From contig CAKRCW010000001.1 of the NCBI GenBank assembly GCA_934309145.1, positions 248,001-312,000 on the forward strand: a stretch of 64,000 nt of DNA, given 5' to 3'. Below are positions 43,347 through 51,856 of the stretch, piece by piece. This stretch comes from an uncultured Lachnospiraceae bacterium. Lineage in GTDB: Bacteria > Bacillota > Clostridia > Lachnospirales > Lachnospiraceae. Numbering within the stretch: position 1 is the first letter of the stretch; each line of letters starts with the position of its first letter. The position numbers were made by a program, and so were the translations under genes. The notes beneath the pieces were generated by a model, which worked only from the letters and a program-made list of their open reading frames with translations, had not been told where the DNA came from and did no database searches.

Positions 43347-43752
43347 AAATGGCTTGTTTGTCTGTTTCTGCGGATTTGCAGGGGGAGCAATATCCGCGGG
43401 ATATGTGGCATTTATAACGTTGCTCGGTGTATTCGAGAAGCTGGCAGAAAAATATAAGGCATACAAGCACGCCAGATTGATAGAAACCCTTATCATATCA
43501 GGTGTTTCACTTGGAAATATCATTTATCTTTTTCAGTACAACATTAATATTGGTATTGCCGGTTTTTGCTTTTTCAATCTCTTTGGAGGAATATTTACAG
43601 GCTGTCTCGCCGGAGCACTTGCAGAAACCTTGAAGGTATTTCCAATTCTGTCAAGGCGATTTAAAGTTCGTGAATATCTTCCCTATGTGCTTATAGCTGC
43701 GGCAATAGGAAAGGCATTAGGAGCAACATGGCAGCTACTTTATTTTCCATAA
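43333..43752 (+). CDS. spoVAB: Stage V sporulation protein AB
   Basis: SpoVAB is a small polytopic membrane protein of the spore dipicolinate channel system. The 139 residues have about four helices and the family segments GFAGGAISAGYVAFITLLG and FFNLFGGIFTGCLAGALAE. The start is TTG at 43333, overlapping the spoVAA stop by 14 bp, with AAAGGA upstream. Position between AA and AC supports the call. Confidence 0.9.
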   Translation: MTLIRNGLFVCFCGFAGGAISAGYVAFITLLGVFEKLAEKYKAYKHARLIETLIISGVSLGNIIYLFQYNINIGIAGFCFFNLFGGIFTGCLAGALAETLKVFPILSRRFKVREYLPYVLIAAAIGKALGATWQLLYFP

Positions 43753-43778
43753 TATTATAATTGAAAGGATGATTTTAT

Positions 43779-44240
43779 ATGAAGATTAAACAAAATGATG
43801 ATGCCTACAATAAATATGTAGATGCCATCACCCCTAAGCACAACAGCTTTATAAATTGTGCAAATGCGTTCTGGGTTGGTGGTCTTATATGTATAATAGG
43901 TCAGGCTATCTACGACTTATCCATGAATTATTTCGACTGTAATAAGGAGGATGCAGCAAGCTGGACATCAACTATTCTTGTGCTGTTGAGTGTTATTCTC
44001 ACAGGCTTTAATGTCTACAAGAAAATTGCCAAGCTCGGCGGTGCCGGTGCTTTAGTTCCAATTACAGGCTTCGCCAATTCAGTTGCCGCCCCAACCATAG
44101 AATACCAGAAGGAAGGTGAGGTGTTCGGCAAGGGTGTAAAGGTGTTCACTATAGCCGGACCTGTAATTTTATTTGGTGTATTTACAAGCTGGGTACTCGG
44201 CGTAATTTATTGGATATTAAAAATAGCAGGCATAGTGTAA
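43779..44240 (+). CDS. spoVAC: Stage V sporulation protein AC
   Basis: SpoVAC is the mechanosensitive channel that releases dipicolinate during germination. The 153 residues contain four membrane helices and the family motif KLGGAGALVPITGFANSVAAP, followed by EYQKEGEVFGKGVKVF. The ATG follows GAAAGGATG. Length and motifs are normal. Confidence 0.95.
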   Translation: MKIKQNDDAYNKYVDAITPKHNSFINCANAFWVGGLICIIGQAIYDLSMNYFDCNKEDAASWTSTILVLLSVILTGFNVYKKIAKLGGAGALVPITGFANSVAAPTIEYQKEGEVFGKGVKVFTIAGPVILFGVFTSWVLGVIYWILKIAGIV

Positions 44241-44253
44241 GGAGGTAATTTAT

Positions 44254-45291
44254 ATGAAACAACAAGCTGTAGGAAAACAAACTGTAAAATTCGACAATCC
44301 TCCAATCATATTAAGCCACGCGTCTGTAGTAGGTGAAATGGAAGGGCAGGGACCACTCGCCTCTTATTTTGACCAGATTGAGCCTGATCCGACATTTGGA
44401 AAAGATTCGTGGGAGGAAGGAGAATCAGAGATGGTCAGACGTGCCTGCCAGACTGCAATATCAAAGTCAGGTATAACCAAATCTGATATAAGATACATTT
44501 TTGGCGGTGACCTGTTAGGTCAGTTAATAGGTACAACATTCGGATTAAAAGATTTTGATATACCGGTATTTGGATTATATGGTGCATGCTCAACATGCGG
44601 GGAGTCTCTGTCACTTGCTGCCATGACTGTTGCGGCAGGCTATGCTGCAAATGCACTCGCTGTTACAAGCAGTCACTACGGAAGTGCAGAAAAACAGTTC
44701 CGTTTTCCACTTGAATATGGAAATCAAAGGCCTCTCAGTGCAACATGGACTGTCACCGGAAGTGGTGCATTTATTGTGTCTTCCACAAATACAGAGCAGC
44801 CCATGAATCAATATCCGCATATAACTTCTGTAACAACAGGTAAAATTGTAGATTACGGCGTAAGGGATAACATGAATATGGGAGCATGTATGGCTCCTGC
44901 CGCAGCAGATGTAATATATCAGTGTCTGACAGACCTGCAAATGAAACCTACCCAGTTTGATAAAATTATTACAGGTGACCTTGGAAAGATAGGAAGCGAA
45001 ATTCTAATCAAGCTGCTCCTCGATAATGGCTATGATATAATCTCACAGCATATGGACTGCGGTGTTGAAATATATGATAACGACAAACAGGATACTCACA
45101 GTGGTGGAAGCGGCTGTGGATGTTCTGCCGTCACACTCTCAGGCTATATACTTCATCAGATGAAGGAGCACATATGGCAGAGAGTTCTCTTCGTCCCTAC
45201 CGGTGCTCTTCTCTCAACTGTAAGCTTTAACGAGGGACAGACAATTCCCGGGACAGCACACGCTCTCGTCATAGAGCAGAAAAAAGAGTAA
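44254..45291 (+). CDS. spoVAD: Stage V sporulation protein AD
   Basis: SpoVAD is a soluble, thiolase-fold protein on the outer face of the spore inner membrane that binds dipicolinate. The 345 residues show GEMEGQGPLASYFD near the start, IRYIFGGDLLGQLIG, and the Cys-containing YGACSTCGESLSLAAM. The ATG follows AAGGAGG. Full length for the family, and located between spoVAC and spoVAE as expected. Confidence 0.96.
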   Translation: MKQQAVGKQTVKFDNPPIILSHASVVGEMEGQGPLASYFDQIEPDPTFGKDSWEEGESEMVRRACQTAISKSGITKSDIRYIFGGDLLGQLIGTTFGLKDFDIPVFGLYGACSTCGESLSLAAMTVAAGYAANALAVTSSHYGSAEKQFRFPLEYGNQRPLSATWTVTGSGAFIVSSTNTEQPMNQYPHITSVTTGKIVDYGVRDNMNMGACMAPAAADVIYQCLTDLQMKPTQFDKIITGDLGKIGSEILIKLLLDNGYDIISQHMDCGVEIYDNDKQDTHSGGSGCGCSAVTLSGYILHQMKEHIWQRVLFVPTGALLSTVSFNEGQTIPGTAHALVIEQKKE

Positions 45292-45305
45292 AGGAGTATT
45301 TATTT

Positions 45306-45665
45306 ATGGATTATATTAAAGCATTTATTATAGGTGGAATAATCTGTGTACTTGCACAGATTTTGATGGACACAACTAAGCTTATGCCCGGAAGAGTCAT
45401 GGTTATACTTGTATGTACGGGTGCTATACTTGGTGCAGCAGGCATATATGAACCATTTCTTGAGTTTGCGGGTGCGGGTGCATCAGTTCCTCTTACAGGC
45501 TTTGGTTACAACCTATGGAAGGGAATACGTGAAGCGGTTGACTCAGACGGATTTATAGGTCTGTTCAGAGGCGGCTTTAAGATGGCTGCTGTAGGTACCT
45601 CCGCTGCATTGATATTCTCATATCTTGCATCATTAATTTTTAAGCCGAAAATGACTAAATCATAA
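45306..45665 (+). CDS. spoVAE: Stage V sporulation protein AE (AEb type)
   Basis: This small membrane protein of 119 residues has three helices and the family motif FAGAGASVPLTGFGYNLWKG, like the one in SpoVAC. SpoVAEb acts with SpoVAC and SpoVAD in dipicolinate transport. The ATG follows AAAGGAG. It is the last gene of the operon and is followed by a strong bidirectional terminator. The spoVAF gene found in Bacillus is absent here. Confidence 0.92.
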   Translation: MDYIKAFIIGGIICVLAQILMDTTKLMPGRVMVILVCTGAILGAAGIYEPFLEFAGAGASVPLTGFGYNLWKGIREAVDSDGFIGLFRGGFKMAAVGTSAALIFSYLASLIFKPKMTKS

Positions 45666-45698
45666 GCAAACAAGTAGCTACTTTTTATATAGATTAAA

Positions 45699-45752
45699 GG
45701 GCTGTCGCAACTAAACCTATGTTTTAGGAATTAGAGTGACAGCCCCATTTTT
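45699..45752. terminator. Bidirectional terminator between spoVAE and the PBP gene
   Basis: The 8-bp stem GGGCTGTC/GACAGCCC (45699-45745) with an inner AAACCTA/TTTAGG-like pairing is followed by ATTTTTATTAT on the plus strand. On the minus strand the stem is followed by TTTAATCT. Confidence 0.8.
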
Positions 45753-45763
45753 ATTATATTATT

Positions 45764-48595
45764 TTATTGTGCTCCTGTTGTAGGATCTGGCGGTGGTGCT
45801 ACCGTTGTTCCCGGATCAGGTGTAGGTGTCGGTGTCGGAGTTGGCGTACCTCCTCCTGTAGCTGCAAAGTTTGCAGAGATTGTTGCATCTCCCTGAACAT
45901 CCGTGAATGTGTAGCTTGTAACTGGTCCTACGCTTGTTCCATTAACGATAACGTCGCTTATGCTGTATCCACTCGAAGGTGTTATATAGAAGGTTACTGA
46001 GCCACCAGTCTCAACTGTCTGTGTAGGTGTTATAGAACCACCGGCACCGGCACTTGATGTGATGGTAAATCCTGTAGTCTCAGGGTGGAGAGGACATATC
46101 TCCTCTGTATATACTATTCCATCCTCAGCGTCAGCGAGCTTCTTCTCTCCTGTCTCCTCATCAACCTCAACAACAAATGTCTGTCTGTTAGGGCAGTTGC
46201 TTGTTGCACGAAGCTTAGAATCCATACATATCTCTATTGTCTCATGTCCTGTACATGTTCCAGGACTGAAATCACTTGCACAGTAATCAGTAAATGTAGG
46301 GCATCCGTCTATCGGAAGCTTACCTGTTATCTGGCACAGAGAAATTGTTGTTATTCCTGCCGGTCTCTCAAAGTCAGCCGCAGGATCCTGATTTTCCATA
46401 ACGGCAATCTGATCCATGATATCTCTCCACATATACTTATGTGTTGTTCCATCACTCATTGACATATTAGAGTCGTAACCCATCCAGATAGAAGCTGTGT
46501 AATATGGTGTCATACCACAGAACCATAAATCGTAATGCTGCGATGTTGTACCTGTTTTACCAGCACAGGTGATTCCAGACCTCATCTTAGCAGGTGTACC
46601 AGTACCACTGTTTACAACAGACTTCATTGCTTCAATGAGCTGGAATGCTGTTGTATCCTTTATTACTCTGTGAGTTGTAGGTGTTGTATTGTCAATTACC
46701 ACATTGCCATCATGGTCTACAACCTGCGAATAATATACCGGCTTAGTATAAACACCACCATTAGCTATACAAGCGTATGCAGCAGTCATCTCATATGTCG
46801 TAACACCCTTGGTAAGTCCACCAAGTGCTGCTGACTGAGTTTTATCTGTCATTACTGTTCCATCTGATGATACCTCATTGTCAACCAGATATTCAAAACC
46901 AAGGTCTATAAGGTAATCGTATGCAACCTCTGGTGTAACCTTCGTTATTGCCTTAACCGCCAAGATATTCATGGAGTTCTGTATACCTTCCCTGACTGAA
47001 CAATATCCCTTGTATGAACCATTCCAGTTCTGCAAAGGTGCTCCATTTGCATAGGTTGTAGGCTCATCCTTAAATGAGGATGCAAGACATCCAAGTCCTG
47101 TATCTATAAGCGGCAGGTATGCTGCTACTATCTTGAAGGTAGAACCCGGCTGTCTAGGTGAGCCTGTCGCTCTATCTAACGCCAGGTCTGAGGTCTTTTT
47201 ACCACGTCCACCAACGATAGCCTTAACATATCCTGTCTTTTGATCCATAATTGTAAACGAGAACTGCGGCTGTGGTGCTACCTGGAAATTCTCATCAATA
47301 AAAGTATATCCCGTCTCGTCAAGCTTTGCCTCCTTGAATTGGTCAGCTGCTGCCCTTGCGGCATCCTCATTAGCATATATCTGATTATACTTTGAATTAC
47401 CGGTTATAGACTGGAAATAATATATCAAATCATATATTCCGTAGTTGTGCTGCTCCTTGTTCTCATCTGCAAGTGTAAGCTCATACGACAAACCAACCTT
47501 ATCTGTAGAACTTAAGTAGCTTGTATCATTAATTACCGTATCACATATATCCTGAATTGCTTCATCCTGTACAGAGTAGATGGTATATCCACCTGTGAAT
47601 ATCATAGTCTCGGCTTCATCCTTTGTGCAGCCATAAAGCTCCATAAAATCTGATGTTAAACGATTAAATATCTCATCTTCATAATATGTTGTTGCTGTAA
47701 CGTTCGCATTCTGTATCTCATTCTGAGTCTTGATTCTTGCATAAACATCATCAGCAAGAGCTTCATCATACTGAGCCTGTGTAATATACTCAAGCTCAAG
47801 CATCTTGTTAAGCACAAGCTTTCGTCTTGCTGCACTCTCCTCAGGATATGCAACAGGATCAAACTGTACCGGATTCTGTGTGATTCCTGCTATTGCAGCA
47901 ATCTCTGATATGGTAAGCTCATCCAAACTCTTGTTAAAATACTTATCCGACGCTGCCATAATTCCATACGCACCACGTCCAAGGTATATTGTGTTAAGGT
48001 AGTATTCAACTATCTCTTCCTTAGAATACTTCTTCTCTAACTCGAGGGCAAGATATTGTTCCTGAACCTTACGCTCAAGTCTGTCCATAAATGTAATCTC
48101 ATCAAGACCTACATTGAACACCTGATTTTTTATAAGCTGCTGTGTAAGTGTACTTGCACCCTCATCAAAATTACCGGTTGCAATACCCTTTACTCCCGCA
48201 CGAAGAATACCCTTTACATCAATACCATTATGAGACCAGAATCTCTCATCCTCTATCGCAACAAATGCGTTAACGACATCTGCAGGTATCTCATCATAAT
48301 ATACATACTCTCGGTTAGAGCCACTTGTCGAAAATTCTCTCGTAACAGTTCCGTTCTGGTCACAGATTACTGATTTATAGCCCTTTGGCATAATATTAAT
48401 CTTGTTTACATCAGGAGCGTTATCAAGTATACCCTTCATCATACCAAACGCCGCACCAGCACCCGCTATTATCACAATAACTATTGTGACAAGCAGGACT
48501 TTGAATATATTGACAAGTACCTTCCTCGTGTTTCTTTGCGATTTGGAAACAAGTTTCTTTTGCTTATTAATTGTTTCCTGTTTTGCATAGCCCAT
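45764..48595 (-). CDS. Class A penicillin-binding protein 1A with InlB-like repeat tail
   Basis: This bifunctional murein synthase polymerises and cross-links peptidoglycan. The 943 residues have a cytoplasmic Lys/Gln-rich start, one membrane helix (about 30-52), a GT51 glycosyltransferase domain (EDERFWSHNGIDVKG, GASTLTQQLIKNQ), and a transpeptidase domain with SxxK in PGSTFK, SxN as SMN, and KTGTT. After the transpeptidase comes an unusual tail of about 100 residues: one repeat resembling the divergent InlB B-repeat (ETGGSVTFYITPSSGYSI then VIVNG) and a Pro/Thr-rich end. The ATG follows AAGGAGG. Convergent with spoVA. Confidence 0.93.
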   Translation of the reverse strand: MGYAKQETINKQKKLVSKSQRNTRKVLVNIFKVLLVTIVIVIIAGAGAAFGMMKGILDNAPDVNKINIMPKGYKSVICDQNGTVTREFSTSGSNREYVYYDEIPADVVNAFVAIEDERFWSHNGIDVKGILRAGVKGIATGNFDEGASTLTQQLIKNQVFNVGLDEITFMDRLERKVQEQYLALELEKKYSKEEIVEYYLNTIYLGRGAYGIMAASDKYFNKSLDELTISEIAAIAGITQNPVQFDPVAYPEESAARRKLVLNKMLELEYITQAQYDEALADDVYARIKTQNEIQNANVTATTYYEDEIFNRLTSDFMELYGCTKDEAETMIFTGGYTIYSVQDEAIQDICDTVINDTSYLSSTDKVGLSYELTLADENKEQHNYGIYDLIYYFQSITGNSKYNQIYANEDAARAAADQFKEAKLDETGYTFIDENFQVAPQPQFSFTIMDQKTGYVKAIVGGRGKKTSDLALDRATGSPRQPGSTFKIVAAYLPLIDTGLGCLASSFKDEPTTYANGAPLQNWNGSYKGYCSVREGIQNSMNILAVKAITKVTPEVAYDYLIDLGFEYLVDNEVSSDGTVMTDKTQSAALGGLTKGVTTYEMTAAYACIANGGVYTKPVYYSQVVDHDGNVVIDNTTPTTHRVIKDTTAFQLIEAMKSVVNSGTGTPAKMRSGITCAGKTGTTSQHYDLWFCGMTPYYTASIWMGYDSNMSMSDGTTHKYMWRDIMDQIAVMENQDPAADFERPAGITTISLCQITGKLPIDGCPTFTDYCASDFSPGTCTGHETIEICMDSKLRATSNCPNRQTFVVEVDEETGEKKLADAEDGIVYTEEICPLHPETTGFTITSSAGAGGSITPTQTVETGGSVTFYITPSSGYSISDVIVNGTSVGPVTSYTFTDVQGDATISANFAATGGGTPTPTPTPTPDPGTTVAPPPDPTTGAQ

Positions 48596-48675
48596 GAAGC
48601 TGCCTCCTTCAATTCTCGTAATTGCTATATAATTCCTAGTAATATATCAAACTATAAACCACAAAATTAATCATA

Positions 48676-48704
48676 ATTATACCAAATGCATTTAGTAAAT
48701 ACAA
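48676..48704 (-). promoter_or_regulatory. Sigma-A promoter of the PBP gene
   Basis: On the minus strand TTGTAT (48699-48704) and a perfect TATAAT (48676-48681) are 17 bases apart, about 80 bp upstream of the start. The hairpin element begins 46 bp further upstream. Confidence 0.7.
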
Positions 48705-48750
48705 GTATTATCCTATTTTTAATTCTTGACCTCAAGCATTTGATATATAC

Positions 48751-48978
48751 AGTTTCTGTCATGTAATTTCGGCACTTTTCTTACCCGGACGCTTTTTATC
48801 TACATATGATGGTTCCATTACGGGACCGTTTCCACTTATTGCTCCGAGCAGCGGCACTAAATTCGTGCCATGCACTCATTAAGTGCCGGCTGTCGCAAAC
48901 GTCCCTGCATGGAATCCATCATCTGTAGATAAAAAGCGTCCGGGTAAGAAAAGTGCCAACAATTACTTGACAGAAACT
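48751..48978 (+). repeat. Long hairpin element, copy 2: same core, unrelated arms
   Basis: This lies in the 461-bp divergent gap between the PBP and FIST genes. Arms at 48751-48812 (62 bp) and 48915-48978 (64 bp) are inverted repeats with two substitutions and short indels. They have no visible similarity to the arms of copy 1. The core 48813-48914 differs from the first core at only 6 of 102 positions. Two of these are compensatory (TTCTAT/ATAGAA becomes TTCCAT/ATGGAA). A TTGACA at 48967-48972 lies in the right arm. Apart from the element and two promoters I see nothing else in this gap. Confidence 0.9.
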
Positions 48979-49013
48979 ATACCAAAGTCTTTATATCATT
49001 TTCAAACATTTTA

Positions 49014-49022
49014 TGATATAAT
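49014..49022 (+). promoter_or_regulatory. Extended -10 promoter of the FIST-transducer pair
   Basis: TGATATAAT (49014-49022) is an extended -10 with perfect TATAAT, 35 bp before the FIST start. No good -35 box lies at 17 bases. It starts 36 bp after the right arm of hairpin copy 2. Confidence 0.5.
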
Positions 49023-49056
49023 TTATGTATTTAAAGTAACCAAGGAGGAAACATTT

Positions 49057-50145
49057 ATGCGTGGATTTGTAGGCACAAGCAACGCCTCTGATATAGAAAG
49101 TGCAATATCAGAAGCAACTTCCGGTCTTAGAAATGCGGACTTACTTATACTGCTTGCCCCTTATGAAAAGGCCAGTCAGGCTGCTGTCCTGCTATCTGAG
49201 AGATATCCATCTGTACCTATGATAGGTACTTGTGGTGCATCTATAGCAAAGTCATCCATCTCTGATGACCAGCTTGTCGTTATTGGATTCGCAGGAGTAA
49301 CCGTTTCATGCGGTTTAATTGATGATGTAAGAACATCACCTATAACATCAATAAAGAGCTTTGAGGACAACTTAAAAAGTATAAGTCCTGATTCATCAAA
49401 TACTATATGTATGGAATTTGTGACAGGTTCAGAGGAGAAGGTTATGACAACCATTAATTCTGTTTTGTCACGTTATGATATTTCATTACTGGGAGGTTCA
49501 TCAGATAATGTTCCCCTCGGTGAAAAACACATTGTTATATACAATGGCAAAACTTATAACAGAAGCTGTGTTTATGCATTTATAAGAAATAATGCAGGTA
49601 AGATTAAGCTGTTTAGCGAGAATATATACGAGCCGTTTAGTTCAAAGCCACACATGGCAACCTTAGTTGACACCAATACCAAGACATTATTCCAGTTAGA
49701 TGATATTCCGGCACATGAGGTGTATTCCGAGGAAACCGGCTGTGATAAGGATTCCATAATTGACAATATGGCTAAGAATCCTCTTGGTCGTGCCATAGGT
49801 GATGATATATACATAACTGCCACCAAATCCCTTGATATGAATGGTGTTATGTTTAATTATAAAGCCCTGTATGAAAATGACCGTGTTTATATAATGAAGC
49901 CTGGTGATTACAGAGATATACACGCCAATACCATGCAGGCTATTCAGAATGAAACAAATCGTGTATCATTTATATTTGGGCTTGAGGATGCAAACCGTCT
50001 TAAGCTTTTCGCAGACGATGAATACCTGAGCGAATATACCGATTCACTGTCTGCTCTTGGCAGCTTTGCTGCTTTGATTACCAAAAGCCAGCAGTGCAAC
50101 AGACAAAATTGCAATCAGACACTTGTATGTGCTGTTTTCGAGTAA
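49057..50145 (+). CDS. FIST-domain sensory protein
   Basis: FIST domains are sensory modules found in bacterial signalling proteins and thought to bind small ligands, probably amino acids. I start at the ATG at 49057 with AAGGAGG 8 bases upstream, giving 362 residues; the frame is open further upstream into the hairpin element without a ribosome-binding site. The N-terminal FIST_N half (about 1-190) includes MIGTCGASIAKSS and LLGGSSDNVPLG; the FIST_C half (about 215-345) includes NPLGRAIGDDIYIT. No membrane segment or output domain is present, so signalling probably goes through the transducer encoded 16 bp downstream. Confidence 0.85.
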   Translation: MRGFVGTSNASDIESAISEATSGLRNADLLILLAPYEKASQAAVLLSERYPSVPMIGTCGASIAKSSISDDQLVVIGFAGVTVSCGLIDDVRTSPITSIKSFEDNLKSISPDSSNTICMEFVTGSEEKVMTTINSVLSRYDISLLGGSSDNVPLGEKHIVIYNGKTYNRSCVYAFIRNNAGKIKLFSENIYEPFSSKPHMATLVDTNTKTLFQLDDIPAHEVYSEETGCDKDSIIDNMAKNPLGRAIGDDIYITATKSLDMNGVMFNYKALYENDRVYIMKPGDYRDIHANTMQAIQNETNRVSFIFGLEDANRLKLFADDEYLSEYTDSLSALGSFAALITKSQQCNRQNCNQTLVCAVFE

Positions 50146-50161
50146 TTATTAGGAGGTTATT

Positions 50162-51124
50162 ATGTTTAAGAAAAAGGAAGTTTCACATGCTGTACCTCTT
50201 GAGACAGAAAGTGGTGCTGCTCTTCATGAAAGCTTATACCCTATAAGTTATATGTCCAAGTGCCTTAAGGACACAAGAAAGTCTCTTATGCAGGAGGATT
50301 TAAACGCAAGTAATCAGATTAACGAAATTCAGGATTCATTTGATACAATATTAGAACAGTCTGACAGAATTATAGATAGTATGGACACAATCAAGGATAA
50401 ATTCAATAATATCGTCAGTGTCTCCTCACAGATTGAGGGAAGTGTAAATGAAGTATTAGATGCAACCTCGCAGGCAAGCGACAATGTAGACAGCTTACAG
50501 GAGAGCTCTGCTAACGTTATACAGGATTTCGAGCGTGTAATACAGGTTCTTGGCAATTTCCAGAAGAGCTTTGATGAAATTCAGGAGACAATGTCAGGAA
50601 TCATAGGTATTGCCAATCAGACCAATATGCTGTCATTAAATGCATCAATAGAAGCTGCAAGAGCCGGTGAGCATGGTCTTGGTTTTGCTGTAGTTGCAAC
50701 CGAGGTAAGCACTCTCTCTTCAGAGATTAAGAAGCTTGTCGATACAGTAAATGCTAATATGGCACTGTTAAAGCAGGATGCAGCAGACCTTAATGCTTCA
50801 ATGGAGACAGCCAACAAGATGCTTTACCATGAGCAGGAGCAGGTTTCACAGACTAATGTTTTATTCAACAACATTAAGCATTCTGTAAATGGTGTACGAG
50901 AGGTTCAGGAAGCTATAGCAGGCTATGTAGACGACTGCAATCAGGCTGCCGACCTTATACAGGAGGATGTTGAAAGTGCAAAGGATAACTATGTCGAGGT
51001 ATCAGATAGCATCAACAAATTATCCTCTGATATTACCAAAAAGAATCTTCTATATGAAGATATGGCTAACATCCTTGATCAGGTAGAGCCTATAGTTGAC
51101 GACATAAAGACTAACAACAGATAA
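50162..51124 (+). CDS. Cytosolic methyl-accepting chemotaxis-type signal transducer
   Basis: The 320 residues form a long coiled coil with no membrane segment, no HAMP and no ligand domain. The conserved signalling hairpin tip reads IIGIANQTNMLSLNASIEAA followed by RAGEHGLGFAVVATEV, the part that contacts CheA/CheW. Helices on both sides (about 40-150 and 190-310) can carry methylation sites. The ATG follows TAGGAGG. It is co-transcribed with the FIST gene, which suggests FIST provides the input. No chemotaxis or flagellar genes are in view. Confidence 0.92.
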   Translation: MFKKKEVSHAVPLETESGAALHESLYPISYMSKCLKDTRKSLMQEDLNASNQINEIQDSFDTILEQSDRIIDSMDTIKDKFNNIVSVSSQIEGSVNEVLDATSQASDNVDSLQESSANVIQDFERVIQVLGNFQKSFDEIQETMSGIIGIANQTNMLSLNASIEAARAGEHGLGFAVVATEVSTLSSEIKKLVDTVNANMALLKQDAADLNASMETANKMLYHEQEQVSQTNVLFNNIKHSVNGVREVQEAIAGYVDDCNQAADLIQEDVESAKDNYVEVSDSINKLSSDITKKNLLYEDMANILDQVEPIVDDIKTNNR

Positions 51125-51147
51125 TTGACATACATAAGCATACTAAT

Positions 51148-51204
51148 AAGCTGATTACATTCGCTGTAATATAATATTTGCAGTGTTTGAAATCAGCTTT
51201 TTTA
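51148..51204 (+). terminator. Terminator after the transducer gene, overlapping the convergent gene
   Basis: The 9-bp stem AAGCTGATT/AATCAGCTT (51148-51199) is followed by TTTTTT on the plus strand. Its 3' half overlaps the last ~15 codons of the convergent hydrolase gene. There is no T-run on the minus strand. Confidence 0.7.
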
Positions 51205-51856
51205 ATTCTTTCATATTAAATGCACGAAGCAAAGGTACCGAGGTTATCTCCTCATGTATTATAACTGAACGTGTCTCATTTAAAAATACAAGCATATCGC
51301 GTAGCCGGTTCTTACACTTTTCATTCTGCACCTCTGCTATTCCACCATAATCAATAAGGTCTGTGTCAATATCAATCTCCGGTATGTCGTATACATCAAT
51401 CAAATAACTGTTCATTCTGTCATAATCACCATAGTAATACTTGTCAGAGAAGAATGTGTCACGAGCTACCTGCTCGTCAGTGTCTAGATTATGCACCCAT
51501 TTTACCTTGTCATAGTCGTCGCATATTATTCCATTATCATCATAAAATGTGTAATGCTCCTTCCAATAATATGTAACAAAGTTATAGTCCATCAATAAAT
51601 GTGAATAATATCCAAGTACATATGGTTCATCCATTCGATTGCCATATTGGGTTAAAAACATATCAAGAGATGGCTTTCTCACAAAATGAGACAGCATATC
51701 ATCCGTCCAAAAATGACTTCTCTGTTTGTATCCCGTTTTTTCTGTGTCAGGAACAATACTTCCAATTCTGTACATATAACCAAATTTATCTGATGTATGG
51801 TTAAGCCCTTTAAGCACCTCTTCCGCCATAGCAAGATGAATTATATAACCCGGCAT
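51155..51856 (-). CDS. Putative zinc-dependent phospholipase C-like hydrolase
   Basis: The 233 residues resemble the zinc-dependent phospholipase C/P1-nuclease-like fold of small clostridial hydrolases. His-rich sites suit metal binding: IIHLAMAEEVL near the start, GSIVPDTEK, QRSHFWTDD (about 48-56) and GYYSHLLMDYNF (about 82-93). No signal peptide is visible, so it may act in the cytoplasm. It overlaps the upstream flavodoxin-like gene by 16 bp. Substrate is unknown. Confidence 0.7.
   Translation of the reverse strand: MPGYIIHLAMAEEVLKGLNHTSDKFGYMYRIGSIVPDTEKTGYKQRSHFWTDDMLSHFVRKPSLDMFLTQYGNRMDEPYVLGYYSHLLMDYNFVTYYWKEHYTFYDDNGIICDDYDKVKWVHNLDTDEQVARDTFFSDKYYYGDYDRMNSYLIDVYDIPEIDIDTDLIDYGGIAEVQNEKCKNRLRDMLVFLNETRSVIIHEEITSVPLLRAFNMKELKKLISNTANIILQRM

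Noticed and set aside
45699..45716. GGCTGTCGCAA in the spoVAE terminator matches 11 bases of the hairpin core
   Set aside because: The match is short, the context is an ordinary terminator stem and the remaining core is absent, so this is not a third copy.
48751..48978. Hairpin element as a retron ncRNA or a group II intron remnant
   Set aside because: A long msd-like stem is suggestive, but no reverse transcriptase or intron domain V/VI sequence is present in the window.
48883..49056. Upstream extension of the FIST reading frame into the hairpin core
   Set aside because: No ribosome-binding site precedes the 48883 start; AAGGAGG precedes the ATG at 49057, which also matches the start of the FIST domain.
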